A DNA stretch of 64,000 bases from Paenibacillus prosopidis (GCF_003337375.1 NZ_QPJD01000002.1:248001-312000); one strand, 5' to 3'; positions 54,421 through 63,401 are shown, counted from the first letter of the stretch. The notes: generated from the letters alone by a model not told the origin. A program made the numbers and translations.

Positions 54421-55173
54421 CTAAGGTTGGACCGCTTGCGGCTCATTATCGACCCATCTGTACGTCGGCGCTTTAACGGGTACGAAATCCGACCCGTCAA
54501 CGAGTAAGGTACGTATATCTAACTGGGCATCGAAATTAGTTTTGCCGCTTTTTTGTACAAACTGCATAATATCGATTCCGTAATCAGAGTAGACGACCCC
54601 GTTCTCATCCACTATGGCTTGAATGGTTTGCCCCGAAAATACGCTGCGAATCGCCGGCGCCGTCCGATTCAAGCTTTTGTAATCAATTTGATAAAAGCCG
54701 GGGTACATTTGCTCCCCCTTTGGAAGCTCGCCCTTATTTTGTATATAGGCAGTTACCCAGCTTTGTATATCATTAATTTTCTGAAAAGTAACGATATCCA
54801 GCAGTTTTATACGAGGCGACGTTTCTTCGTCAATAACTAGAAAATAATAATTTCCTCCGTTCTCAAATGCAGAAGATGGAATATCGCTTAAATAGCCTGT
54901 CCGCTGCAGCTTAGCAAAATCCACATAAAACTTTTCATAAACGGGCGTATCTGCGGTAGCATTTTTTATAGGCAGCATAGCTGTATCGTTTTTGTATTGA
55001 TCGACGGCTGCCTGTACGTTTCGTACCGCTTCCTTTGGAGCTGCTTGATTTTGCTTAAGCTCATCCTTCGGATATAAGCAGCCTGACAATGTAAATAGCG
55101 CAAAAAACAACGCAAGCACAGCCCCCGCTATACGTGTACGACGGTGCAGCGCTTGTTTGTTAAATCGGTTCAT
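54421..55173 (-). CDS. yphF: YphF-like lipoprotein
   Basis: 250 residues with a lipoprotein signal (basic N-terminus, IAGAVLALFFALFTLSGC lipobox LSGC). The mature part is a mixed alpha/beta domain of the DUF3939/YphF kind, judged from position next to spoIVA as in B. subtilis and general form. ATG at 55173 has GGGAGG 7 nt upstream. Two 38-nt hairpin repeats precede that site. Function unknown; a role in sporulation is only suggested by location. Confidence 0.78.
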   Translation of the reverse strand: MNRFNKQALHRRTRIAGAVLALFFALFTLSGCLYPKDELKQNQAAPKEAVRNVQAAVDQYKNDTAMLPIKNATADTPVYEKFYVDFAKLQRTGYLSDIPSSAFENGGNYYFLVIDEETSPRIKLLDIVTFQKINDIQSWVTAYIQNKGELPKGEQMYPGFYQIDYKSLNRTAPAIRSVFSGQTIQAIVDENGVVYSDYGIDIMQFVQKSGKTNFDAQLDIRTLLVDGSDFVPVKAPTYRWVDNEPQAVQP

Positions 55174-55190
55174 CTGTATACCTCCCAAAA

Positions 55191-55266
55191 GGTTTGTGAA
55201 GCAAACCTGCTTCGAAAGCATATGCTTAGGTTTGTGAAGCAAACCTGCTTCGTAAGCCTATGCTTA
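55191..55266. repeat. Tandem pair of 38-nt hairpin repeats upstream of yphF
   Basis: Units 55191-55228 and 55229-55266 are identical at 36 of 38 positions and join without a gap. Each has GGTTTG-TGAAG-CAAACC and an AAGC-TATGCTT arm. The second unit overlaps the end of the upstream ferredoxin gene by 3 nt. In the mRNA they lie 4 nt 5' of GGGAGG. Confidence 0.85.
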
Positions 55267-55611
55267 CCATAAATCGTCATCTTGCTCCGCCTGTCTGGCG
55301 AGCTGCCTTTCTACGGCAGCTCGAAGCGGATCTAAAGGCACTTCTACATCCACCTTACCCGCTACCCTTGCCTGACAGGCAAGCCTTATATGACATCCGT
55401 CTAACCCGGACAGCTTCCTGCGCTCATTGTCGGCTATCGGCTGAAGTTCGCTTTCAGGCCGCACGGTGACCTTGCACATGAAACAAGCCGCCTTCCCCCC
55501 GCAGCGCGTACGAATCGGTATGTTGGCGCGTCTAGCGGCGTCCAGCAGCGTAGTTCCCGGCTTTACCTTAACCGTTCGACCAGAAGGCCAGAACGTAACC
55601 TCACTGTTCAT
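55264..55611 (-). CDS. 2Fe-2S ferredoxin-type protein
   Basis: 115 residues, beta-grasp fold. Cluster ligands C-GGKAA-C-FM-C at about residue 37-46 and a fourth Cys in IRLACQAR near 79. C-x5-C-x2-C spacing is adrenodoxin-like. It ends in an acidic tail (EQDDDLW). ATG overlaps the preceding gene stop (ATGA). The redox partner is unknown. Confidence 0.87.
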   Translation of the reverse strand: MNSEVTFWPSGRTVKVKPGTTLLDAARRANIPIRTRCGGKAACFMCKVTVRPESELQPIADNERRKLSGLDGCHIRLACQARVAGKVDVEVPLDPLRAAVERQLARQAEQDDDLW

Positions 55612-56213
55612 CGCAAGACACCTGCCTCTCGTTCATTAATCAATCGGTGAATTCTGCATTTCACAGCTTCGGTAAAAGCATTGCCTAATTCTATCGCCTG
55701 GAGTGCTCCCGCATGTATTTCGGGAGCTTCTGCGAACGCTTGAACGATAAGCTGGACACGGTCTGAACGTCCGCGAAGCATGTTAAAGCAAAGCTCGTGC
55801 GCAAGCGGAGTAACATAGACGCTCTGAGATTCACCGCCGAGTTTTATTCGATCACCGTACGGGATAAGAAGCTCGCGAACCGCGGTTTCGTAACGGCAGC
55901 CGGAAGCTTTCACTTGGAATCCGGCAACCAGCTCCACCTGCACGTTTTGAATATGAAAATGACATAGCCTAGAGCGATACATGCCGGTTACACTTACCGT
56001 TGGTTCGTCTACAGCGAATTCCTTAAGTGACTGAAAAATAGAATGCATGTATTCATCGTCGCAGTAAATATCTAAATCGCGAGGTGCGGCAGATAACGGA
56101 ATTCCCCGGAGCATTAAGCCGGCGCTGCCGCCGACAATCCATTTTGATTGGCTGGATTCCGTGGCTTGTATAACAGTAGCCAGCGTTTTTTGGATGTGTT
56201 TCATTTCTGTCAT
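55608..56213 (-). CDS. Nucleotidyltransferase-fold protein
   Basis: 201 residues. WIVGGSAGLMLRGIPLSAAP followed by RDLDIYCDD is the GG/GS...DxD core of DNA polymerase beta-like nucleotidyltransferases. The rest is not similar to named transferases that I know. ATG at 56213 has AAGGAAG upstream. It lies between two ferredoxin genes with tight spacing. Substrate unknown; an antitoxin-like MNT role is not supported as no HEPN partner is next to it. Confidence 0.78.
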   Translation of the reverse strand: MTEMKHIQKTLATVIQATESSQSKWIVGGSAGLMLRGIPLSAAPRDLDIYCDDEYMHSIFQSLKEFAVDEPTVSVTGMYRSRLCHFHIQNVQVELVAGFQVKASGCRYETAVRELLIPYGDRIKLGGESQSVYVTPLAHELCFNMLRGRSDRVQLIVQAFAEAPEIHAGALQAIELGNAFTEAVKCRIHRLINEREAGVLR

Positions 56214-56231
56214 CGCCGGCACTTCCTTTTT

Positions 56232-56528
56232 CTAAAAATACGGTTTATTCACTGCAGCTATATGCCCACTGCCTGCTTTTACAACGGCCTGGCAACCTAG
56301 ACGGAAGCCTTCTTCGAACTCCTCCGGTTCCAGACGGTCCCATTCCTCGTCTGTAATGCCTTCAAGCTGGTCACCGCCCTCCGTTATTAAGCAACGGCAT
56401 CTTGCGCAAGTACCGCGTGCACACGAGAAGCTCCAATCAACGTTATGCTTCAAAGCAAGATCCAGCAGCGATAACCCGGCCTCTGCTTCTACAACAGCCG
56501 TTTTCGTTTTACCCTTTAATTCGATCAT
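56232..56528 (-). CDS. 2Fe-2S ferredoxin
   Basis: 98 residues. Cluster motif C-ARGT-C-AR-C near residue 35-43 (plant-type spacing) and a fourth Cys in FRLGCQAVV near 79. An acidic loop (DEEWDRLEPEEFEEG) would suit docking to a reductase. ATG at 56528 is preferred; GGGAG is 13 nt upstream and an ATG nine codons earlier has no site. First of the ferredoxin-transferase-ferredoxin group. Confidence 0.88.
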   Translation of the reverse strand: MIELKGKTKTAVVEAEAGLSLLDLALKHNVDWSFSCARGTCARCRCLITEGGDQLEGITDEEWDRLEPEEFEEGFRLGCQAVVKAGSGHIAAVNKPYF

Positions 56529-56585
56529 CTTGAAATCATATCTCCCTTTCTGCATGCCGATTAGACTGGTGTATGTACCTCAAAA

Positions 56586-56765
56586 CTAAATAATTGCAAT
56601 TAATCCACAAATGAAGCCTATTATTAAAACCAAGAAGGCGATGAGCGATAAAATAAACTTCACGACGCCTTTCGTTTTTAAGCGTGCAAACGTAATTAAT
56701 GCGGCTGCCACCGCCATCATGCCGATGCCGAATAGCGAGACCCACATTTTTGTCATTGCATCCAT
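56586..56765 (-). CDS. yphE: Small DUF2768 membrane protein (YphE-like)
   Basis: 59 residues from ATG at 56765 (MDAMTKMWVSLFGIGMMAVA...) to TAG at 56586. Two transmembrane helices separated by a short basic loop (RLKTKGVVK). AGGGGA precedes the start. Size, topology and position between gpsA/spoVIF and yphF match DUF2768 YphE of B. subtilis. Function unknown. Confidence 0.8.
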   Translation of the reverse strand: MDAMTKMWVSLFGIGMMAVAAALITFARLKTKGVVKFILSLIAFLVLIIGFICGLIAII

Positions 56766-56822
56766 AGTAATACCATTCCCCTAATCTTTATCATAATGAG
56801 TTCCAACTCATTATAACATCGG

Positions 56823-56896
56823 ACAAAAAAAAGGACAAAAGCCGACAGGGCACTGCACCGAATGCTGAAATTCGGTGCAATTCCTCGCTTTTGCCG
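56823..56896 (-). terminator. Terminator after spoVIF
   Basis: A TGCACCGAAT/ATTCGGTGCA hairpin (56854-56879) sits inside an outer AAAAGC/GCTTTT pairing, followed by a U-run (A-run at 56825-56832). Confidence 0.7.
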
Positions 56897-56903
56897 CTAT
56901 GCT

Positions 56904-57179
56904 CTATTTCTTCATCATCATTTTCATTAACGTCTCCATATTGGTCGTGCTCATACCGCTAGCTTTAACAGCCTTCACGATATCATTGACCGTCGAATCC
57001 GCAACCTTTACCTTAGCCATTTCCGATACTTGCTTTATCAGCTTGCGCAGCTCAGCTTCGTCCTGCATTGTTTCAGCAGTTACCCCGCTTGCGAGTTTTT
57101 TGACCGAATTTTCGGAAATGCCTTTGCCGGTTTTTTTGTTTATCGCATTAAGAACGTCTTTAGAAAAATCTTTCGACAT
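56904..57179 (-). CDS. spoVIF: Stage VI sporulation protein F-like
   Basis: 91 residues, helical, soluble. NAINKKTGKGISENSVKKLA and the end with LMKMMMKK match the SpoVIF (YjcC) family, a forespore/coat protein that acts in late coat assembly. AGGAGGTG precedes the ATG. It has its own gap of 79 nt from gpsA; a CATATTTTA (sigma-K -10 like) is at about 57202-57210 but no matching -35. Confidence 0.85.
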   Translation of the reverse strand: MSKDFSKDVLNAINKKTGKGISENSVKKLASGVTAETMQDEAELRKLIKQVSEMAKVKVADSTVNDIVKAVKASGMSTTNMETLMKMMMKK

Positions 57180-57258
57180 ATCAACACCTCCTGGATGCGC
57201 ATAAAATATGCTCCATGCATCATATGAGGAGGGTACATGTTTGGTGTAGGCGCTATAC

Positions 57259-58293
57259 TTAGCCGATTTCTTCGATTTCGTGCGTGCGCAGACGACCCAT
57301 TAGATGCTCGACAGCCGTTCTTGGCGCTTTATTCGCAAACAACACTTCATAAAGCTGAAAGGTGATAGGCATTTCTACATCGTACTGCTTCGCGAGCTCA
57401 AAGGCCGCTCGCGTTGTCCGGACGCCTTCAACAACCATTCCCATGCGGCTTAACACCTCTTCAAGCGGCGTTCCGTCAGCTAGCATATAGCCAGCGCGCC
57501 AATTGCGGCTGTGCTTGCTCGTACAGGTAACGACGAGATCACCCACGCCGGCGAGGCCGGCAAACGTGAGCGGATTCGCCCCCATAGCGGTCCCCAGTCT
57601 TCCAATCTCAGCTAAACCGCGTGTCAATAAAGCCGCTTTCGCATTGTCTCCAAAGTTTAAACCGTCCGTCAAACCGGCGCCGAGTGCAATGATGTTTTTG
57701 ATTGCGCCTGCAACCTCAACACCGACGACATCCGGATTGGTATAGACACGGAAATCCGTATTCATAAGAGCATCCTGAGCCTGCTCTGCCGCTTGCAGAT
57801 TAGCTGAAGCAACGACAACCGTTGTCGGCTGCTTCCGAATGACCTCTTCAGCATGACTAGGACCCGATAATACGACAAGCTGCTCGAGCGGGCGTTCAAG
57901 CTCCTCGGAAAGCACGGTAGTCATCCGTTTTAAGGTATCCGTTTCAAACCCTTTTGTTGCATGTACGACAAGCGTATCTGGCGATAAGTAAGGCGCTGCT
58001 TGCTTTGCGACCTCCCGCATCGCGCCAGAAGGCGCAACGAACAATGCAAGCTCCGCCTCTTGCAGCGCTTGCTTCAAATCAGTAGTAGCCCGTATTGTAT
58101 CCGGAAGCTTTACTCCGGGCAGGAACTTGCTGTTTTCGCGACTGCGATTAATGCCTTCCGCTTGCTCTTCGCTTCGCGTCCAAAGCAATACCTCATAACC
58201 ATTATTCGCGAGCACTGAAGCAAGAGCCGTTCCCCAGCTTCCAGCTACCAATACTGCCGCCCGACGCATTGTGGATTGATTCGTGTTTGTCAT
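57259..58293 (-). CDS. gpsA: Glycerol-3-phosphate dehydrogenase [NAD(P)+]
   Basis: 344 residues. Makes sn-glycerol-3-phosphate for phospholipids. The N-terminus reads VLVAGSWGTALA; most homologues read GAGSWGTA, so the first Gly of the GxGxxG turn is Val. The rest is typical: LSGPSHAEEV, AGAIKNIIALGAGL, and the catalytic GLAGVGDLVVTC. ATG at 58293 follows AAAGGA by 13 nt. With plsY upstream it forms a lipid-precursor pair. Confidence 0.95.
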   Translation of the reverse strand: MTNTNQSTMRRAAVLVAGSWGTALASVLANNGYEVLLWTRSEEQAEGINRSRENSKFLPGVKLPDTIRATTDLKQALQEAELALFVAPSGAMREVAKQAAPYLSPDTLVVHATKGFETDTLKRMTTVLSEELERPLEQLVVLSGPSHAEEVIRKQPTTVVVASANLQAAEQAQDALMNTDFRVYTNPDVVGVEVAGAIKNIIALGAGLTDGLNFGDNAKAALLTRGLAEIGRLGTAMGANPLTFAGLAGVGDLVVTCTSKHSRNWRAGYMLADGTPLEEVLSRMGMVVEGVRTTRAAFELAKQYDVEMPITFQLYEVLFANKAPRTAVEHLMGRLRTHEIEEIG

Positions 58294-58303
58294 ACGGCAC
58301 TCA

Positions 58304-58900
58304 CTATCCTTTCTTTGCGCCAAGCTTGTTTTCCGTTCCTTGGAGCAGCTTTACAATATTCGTTCGATGCCGTACGAATGCAAATATACAAATCAGAAGG
58401 CTTGCGCACAACAAAGGCACCGAGAAATAAAAGATTGAAATAAATAATGGCGTCAAAGCAGCAAACAATAGCGAGCCTAGAGATACATATCTCGTGAACG
58501 CAATAGTAACGATAGCAACGATGCCGGCGCAAAGCGCAGGAACAAAAGCGAGCGTAGCAATAACGCCGACTGTTGTCGCAATACCTTTGCCTCCTTTGAA
58601 TCGAAACCAAATGGGCCAATTATGTCCCACTATTGCAGCGAGTCCGCATAGGACCGGAATCCAATCATTTTGTCCTAAGCCGTGTCCAATCCATACTGCA
58701 GCGACACCCTTCGCAATATCGAGAAAAAACACGAGTAGGCCCGGCCCTTTGCCGAGCACTCTCAATGTATTCGTGGCACCTGCATTACCGCTGCCGTGCT
58801 GGCGTATATCAATTCCCTTCACATACTTCGCAATAACGATACTGAATGAAACTGAACCTAACAAATAGCTTAAAGCAACCGCGATTACTCCATATAACAA
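58304..58900 (-). CDS. plsY: Glycerol-3-phosphate acyltransferase PlsY
   Basis: 198 residues, five transmembrane helices. Motifs SYLLGSVSFSIV, GSGNAGATNTLRVLGK and FKGGKGIATTVG are those of PlsY, which uses acyl phosphate. TTG start with GGGGAG 7 nt upstream. Twelve bases after der. Confidence 0.96.
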   Translation of the reverse strand: MLYGVIAVALSYLLGSVSFSIVIAKYVKGIDIRQHGSGNAGATNTLRVLGKGPGLLVFFLDIAKGVAAVWIGHGLGQNDWIPVLCGLAAIVGHNWPIWFRFKGGKGIATTVGVIATLAFVPALCAGIVAIVTIAFTRYVSLGSLLFAALTPLFISIFYFSVPLLCASLLICIFAFVRHRTNIVKLLQGTENKLGAKKG

Positions 58901-58912
58901 GCTACTTCTCCC

Positions 58913-60235
58913 CTAATCTTCTTCGGACTTCCGACGTGAGTATATTCGTATTGGCGTCCCTTCAAAATCAAACGCTGCACGAATTTTGTTTTCCAAATAT
59001 CGTTCATACGAGAAATGCATAATTTCCGGATCATTCACAAACACAACGATCGTCGGCGGCTTTGTAGCCACTTGTGTAACATAGTTAATACGCAGACGTT
59101 TCCCTTTATCGGCAGGCGGCGGATTGATCGCAACCGCATCGGAAATAACGTCGTTCAGCAGATGTGTTTGAATACGCATAGCATGCTGTTCTGATACATG
59201 ATTAACAACAGGCAGCAGCTTTTGTAAGCGCTGTTTCGTTAATGCGGATAAATAGACGATCGGCGCGTAGGACATGAACAAGAAATGATCGCGAATATTT
59301 TGGGAAAAATGCTGCATCGTTTTCTCGTCTTTCTCAACCACATCCCATTTGTTTACAACAAAGACTGATGCCTTTCCCGCTTCGTGTGCATAGCCTGCAA
59401 TATGCTTGTCCTGTTCAATGATGCCCTCTTCTCCGTTAATGAGCACAAGAACGACATCTGCGCGCTCGATTGCTTTCATTGCCCGCATAACGCTGTACTT
59501 TTCAGTAGACTCGTACACTTTACCGCGCTTGCGCATACCGGCCGTATCAATCAGCACATATCGTTGACCGTCACGCTCGAACGGCGTATCAATCGCATCC
59601 CTAGTCGTACCAGCGACATTACTGACAATAACACGGTCCTCCCCGAGCAAAGCGTTTACGAGCGAAGATTTGCCGACATTCGGACGTCCGATTAAAGCAA
59701 CGCGAATAACGTCTTCATCGTAACCATCATCCGTTAGCTCAGGCAATAGCACAGACGCAGCATCCAGCAGATCGCCAATGCCAAGACCATGTGCACCGGA
59801 AATGGCGATGGGTTCGCCGAAGCCAAGTCCATAAAACTCATATACCTCTTCCATACGTCCCAAATTATCTACTTTATTGACTGCCACAACGACAGGCTTG
59901 CGGGAACGGAACAACATCTGAGCGACTTCGTCATCCGCATGTGTCAATCCGGTTTTCGCATCGACCATAAAAATAATGACATCCGCTTCTTCAATTGCCA
60001 GTTCAGCCTGCATGCGGACAGATTTCATGATCTCATCTTCACCATCGATTTCAATACCGCCTGTATCAATAATGCTGAAAGGTTTTCCATTCCATTCTCC
60101 GGTGCCATAAATCCGGTCACGGGTAATACCCGGTTTATCCTCAACAATTGCTAGCCGGTCACCGATGATCCGATTAAAAATAGTGGATTTACCCACATTC
60201 GGTCGCCCGACGATAGCGATAACGGGTCTTGCCAT
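58913..60235 (-). CDS. der: Ribosome-associated GTPase Der (EngA)
   Basis: 440 residues with two tandem G domains and a KH-like end. G1 motifs GRPNVGKST and [10 protein letters not shown]3 DTGG and DTAG; G4 NKVD and NKWD. Needed for 50S assembly. GGAGTGG precedes the ATG. Confidence 0.98.
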   Translation of the reverse strand: MARPVIAIVGRPNVGKSTIFNRIIGDRLAIVEDKPGITRDRIYGTGEWNGKPFSIIDTGGIEIDGEDEIMKSVRMQAELAIEEADVIIFMVDAKTGLTHADDEVAQMLFRSRKPVVVAVNKVDNLGRMEEVYEFYGLGFGEPIAISGAHGLGIGDLLDAASVLLPELTDDGYDEDVIRVALIGRPNVGKSSLVNALLGEDRVIVSNVAGTTRDAIDTPFERDGQRYVLIDTAGMRKRGKVYESTEKYSVMRAMKAIERADVVLVLINGEEGIIEQDKHIAGYAHEAGKASVFVVNKWDVVEKDEKTMQHFSQNIRDHFLFMSYAPIVYLSALTKQRLQKLLPVVNHVSEQHAMRIQTHLLNDVISDAVAINPPPADKGKRLRINYVTQVATKPPTIVVFVNDPEIMHFSYERYLENKIRAAFDFEGTPIRIYSRRKSEED

Positions 60236-60313
60236 AGTTAGTTTTCCACTCCTTCAAAAATACTCACGATAACCATCATAGCAAAAAAGTACGTACTTGG
60301 CTAACTTTTCATA

Positions 60314-60493
60314 TTATCGGTGATTGACCAGTATAATAGTCCCATTCTTTAAATCATGTGCGCTTGCATCTAAAATTTTCTCAAGAAGGAATGAGGTTTG
60401 TTCCATCTTTTCCTCATTCTCAACGATAAAAATCGGCGCTCCTCCTCCTATCGAATCGGCCTTGGTCGAAACGACTGCGACGATCTTAGCCAT
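60314..60493 (-). CDS. Capping complex subunit for YIEGIA
   Basis: 59 residues: AKIVAVVSTKADSIGGGAPI, then a helix and NGTIILVNHR. The form and its place directly after the YIEGIA gene (8-nt overlap) match the small partner of that family. ATG at 60493 has AAGGAG 9 nt upstream. Function of the pair is not established. Confidence 0.8.
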   Translation of the reverse strand: MAKIVAVVSTKADSIGGGAPIFIVENEEKMEQTSFLLEKILDASAHDLKNGTIILVNHR

Positions 60494-61403
60494 GTCCACC
60501 CGCTCCTTTCTTATTCACGGACGCTTCCGTTGGCATACGGACAGCCGATTCTAAAATAGGCACCCGTAAAATAACTTCACGCCCTTTGCTTGCGTCGAGC
60601 TCCTGCGGCAGAAAAAATACGGCCAATCTTCCGTCTCTCATATCTAGTTTAGCCATTGGAATGAGCGCTGGCTCGCCATCGTCACGGTAAACGCCCAATA
60701 TGGTTGCCAAATCGTACAAAATGGCTTGCCGTTGTCCGAGATTACTTATTGTAACTTTCCCGTTCGAGTTGTATGGAGTTAAAATAAACCCCATTCCCCG
60801 TTCAGCGATAATGTCCTGATTGCCTTTCAAGCCGACATTCATAATATATATATTTCCGACAAATAAATCAGGACCGTCAACACGAACGTCAGCTTGCTCC
60901 ACACGGGCAATATGGGAAATTGATTTTCCTGACTTGAGCTTCTCAACAAGCAGCAGTGATAACCCTCCGGCAACAATACCGATCCATACATTCAATAGAA
61001 TGGCGAATAAACTCGTTATTAATGCTGTCATTATAACCAAATAATTTCGGCCTTCAAAAACCATGGCTATTCCTTCAATATAGGTCGAGCCTCGTCCTAC
61101 AAGCTCCAGGCTGTCTATTTTGGTCAACGTATCACGCTCCATTTTCCTAACGTCGCGAAACTGCTGCGCTGCTAACGTAAGGAAAGTAATAGCCGTATAG
61201 TCTTTATTAAATAGTGCCGGAACAGCAACAGCACCAAGAGCAGCAGCAATTACTCCTAAAGAAATATGAATGATGCGTCCGTGGGGATAGGTTGGATATT
61301 GTCTATAGTCCGTTCGCAGCATCAGTAACCGTGAAACGATACCGAGAACAATCCCTAGCAGCACACCGATCAAAACCTTATTTTGCACAAGAAACTGCTG
61401 CAT
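60486..61403 (-). CDS. yphB: YIEGIA family membrane protein (YphB)
   Basis: 305 residues. An N-terminal membrane part of three or four helices, with the family signature STYIEGIAMVFEGRNYLVIM near residue 105, and a C-terminal soluble domain (VRVDGPDLFVGNIYIMNVG region) of beta strands. Found in spore formers. TAATG overlap with the upstream gene; AAGGAGG lies 12 nt before the ATG. Confidence 0.88.
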   Translation of the reverse strand: MQQFLVQNKVLIGVLLGIVLGIVSRLLMLRTDYRQYPTYPHGRIIHISLGVIAAALGAVAVPALFNKDYTAITFLTLAAQQFRDVRKMERDTLTKIDSLELVGRGSTYIEGIAMVFEGRNYLVIMTALITSLFAILLNVWIGIVAGGLSLLLVEKLKSGKSISHIARVEQADVRVDGPDLFVGNIYIMNVGLKGNQDIIAERGMGFILTPYNSNGKVTISNLGQRQAILYDLATILGVYRDDGEPALIPMAKLDMRDGRLAVFFLPQELDASKGREVILRVPILESAVRMPTEASVNKKGAGGHG

Positions 61404-62047
61404 TACGATGACCGTCCTCCTTTCATATGCCAAAGCACGACACTTAACTTTGATAAGCCCCTTCGAATCGCTTTTAGTATCAAACTAAATAACCGTGCGG
61501 TTGCAACTGCAATCCAAAAGCTGTCCCACCAGGACAATGAGCCTATGAAAACCGCATAAGTACCCGCCTGAAGCACCGTATTGAGCGTCTCGCCGAGTAC
61601 GGCTCCCCAAATGATCATACTTAATTGATGTTTGGTCTGAGCTGTAAAGGCACCGCAAAGCAGCCCTGCAGTTATGGGCGCATCCCATAATGGATCGATC
61701 CAATAAAATACAGGGTCAAAGCTGTAGATTTTGCGGACACATCCCCAAATGACTGCAATCATTAATGCACATAATGCTAAATATCCTTTATAGCTCCAAT
61801 CCTCCGAACCTTTAAATGTCAATAAACTTGCAAGCAGCAATAAGCAAACACTTACATGCAGTTTTATTTGTGTGTATTCAGGCAACGGTGTCCACCAAAT
61901 GGAGAAGGGCATTATGGCGATAATCAAAATTCCTACAAGCACCATCGTTCGCCGGCTAATATCAGGAGCTAAATACGGCTTCCATCCCGTGGCGATTAGT
62001 ATTAGCATCATGATCATGATTAATAAGGACATATATCCGGGATTCAC
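61403..62047 (-). CDS. yphA: YphA-like membrane protein
   Basis: 214 residues, seven predicted transmembrane helices, hydrophobic throughout, basic C-terminus. GTG at 62047 follows GAGGTG by 6 nt; a GTG three codons earlier is inside that site. By position (before the YIEGIA gene) and topology it corresponds to B. subtilis YphA/SeaA; sequence motifs are few. Confidence 0.72.
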   Translation of the reverse strand: MNPGYMSLLIMIMMLILIATGWKPYLAPDISRRTMVLVGILIIAIMPFSIWWTPLPEYTQIKLHVSVCLLLLASLLTFKGSEDWSYKGYLALCALMIAVIWGCVRKIYSFDPVFYWIDPLWDAPITAGLLCGAFTAQTKHQLSMIIWGAVLGETLNTVLQAGTYAVFIGSLSWWDSFWIAVATARLFSLILKAIRRGLSKLSVVLWHMKGGRSS

Positions 62048-62080
62048 GCAAATCACCTCTTGTACCCCCTATTATGCGCC

Positions 62081-62124
62081 AAAAAAAAGGAGCTATTCCT
62101 GCGATTAATCGCGGGAATAGCTCC
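62081..62124 (-). terminator. Terminator after rpsA
   Basis: GGAGCTATTCC (62124-62114 in the minus direction) pairs with GGAATAGCTCC (62099-62089) around a GCGATTAATCGC inner hairpin; eight Us follow. Confidence 0.92.
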
Positions 62125-62165
62125 ACCCTGGTACAATTACTTTGAAAAGGAGACCGATTGGCTTC

Positions 62166-63401
62166 TTATTTCAGGTTTTTAAGCTTATCGCCGAAACGCT
62201 CTGCCAGTGAGTAGCTCATGCTTTCACTGCTCAAGCTTACGTTCGGGTTGTCGATTTTTTCAATCTTAGGAGCACGCGGTGCTCTCTCAGTTCTAGCGCT
62301 CGGAGCAGCTTGCTCAGGCGCTTCTTCTGTTTCTTTAATGCTCAGGCTGACACGCTTCTCGGCAGGGTTGAAGTCAAGTACTTTCGCTTGTACTTCTTGA
62401 CCCTCTTGAAGCACCTCGTTAGGAGTTGCAATGTGACGGTGAGCGATTTGGGAAATATGAACTAGGCCTTCTACGCCTGGAGCGATTTCAACAAAAGCTC
62501 CGAAAGGAACGATACGTCGAACCGTACCTGTCACGATATCGCCAATTGAGAATTGACCGCCTGCAGTTTCCCAAGGACCTGGTTGCGCAGCTTTTAAGCT
62601 AAGGCTGATTTTGCCTGCTGCCGGGTCAACTTTAAGTACTTTTACGCGAACGGCTTGACCTTCAGAAACAACATCCTTAGGATGTGCAACATGCTGCCAG
62701 GAAAGCTCGGATACGTGGACAAGTCCATCGATGCCGCCGATATCAACGAATGCGCCAAATGGAGTCAAACGTTGTACCGTTCCATCCAGCTCTTGACCAG
62801 CTTGGAGCGAAGCCATCACTTGTTGTTTGCTTTGCTCGAACTCAGCATCCAGTACTTCCTTCTGGGAAAGAATGACTTTGTTGTTCTCGCGGTCAATTTC
62901 TTTAACCTTCACGCGAAGCGTGCGGCCTTTGTAATCGCTGAAATCTTCAACAAAATGACGCTCTACCATCGAAGCCGGAATGAATCCGCGTACGCCGACA
63001 TCAGCTACGAGACCGCCTTTAACGACGTCAGCAACAGCAACTTCAAAAACTTCGCCGCTCTCATAACGTTGTTGCAACACATCCCATGCTTTTTCGCTGT
63101 CTACCTGGCGCTTCGAAAGGACTAGCTTTTCTTTCTCATCGTCAATGCTAACGACTTTAAGCTCTACTTCTTGACCGATTTGAACGGCATCCGTCGCGTT
63201 TTCAATCTGCAATGCGGAAAGCTCCCGAATCGGAATGACACCGTCATATTTATATCCAAGGCTTACATAAGCTTGGTTATCTTCGATTTTGACGATCGTA
63301 CCTTTAACGGAATCGCCTTTTTTCAAAGACACGAAATTATCCAAAGCGTCTTGGCTTACTTCTTCCGCCGCGGATTGTTGCACATTAATTTCTTCTGACA
63401 T
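62166..63401 (-). CDS. rpsA: S1-domain ribosomal protein homologue (YpfD)
   Basis: 411 residues with four S1 RNA-binding domains starting near residues 28, 115, 200 and 285 (for example GTIVKIEDNQAYVSLGYKYD, GTVQRLTPFGAFVDIGGIDG, GTVRRIVPFGAFVEIAPGVE) and an Arg/Pro/Ala-rich C-terminus. Shorter than the six-domain S1 of Gram-negatives, as usual in Firmicutes. GAGGAGG precedes the ATG. Follows plsC as expected. Confidence 0.95.
   Translation of the reverse strand: MSEEINVQQSAAEEVSQDALDNFVSLKKGDSVKGTIVKIEDNQAYVSLGYKYDGVIPIRELSALQIENATDAVQIGQEVELKVVSIDDEKEKLVLSKRQVDSEKAWDVLQQRYESGEVFEVAVADVVKGGLVADVGVRGFIPASMVERHFVEDFSDYKGRTLRVKVKEIDRENNKVILSQKEVLDAEFEQSKQQVMASLQAGQELDGTVQRLTPFGAFVDIGGIDGLVHVSELSWQHVAHPKDVVSEGQAVRVKVLKVDPAAGKISLSLKAAQPGPWETAGGQFSIGDIVTGTVRRIVPFGAFVEIAPGVEGLVHISQIAHRHIATPNEVLQEGQEVQAKVLDFNPAEKRVSLSIKETEEAPEQAAPSARTERAPRAPKIEKIDNPNVSLSSESMSYSLAERFGDKLKNLK

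Noticed and set aside
56833..56890. Hairpin after spoVIF as a riboswitch or small RNA
   Set aside because: It is followed by a U-run and lies at a gene end, so a terminator explains it.
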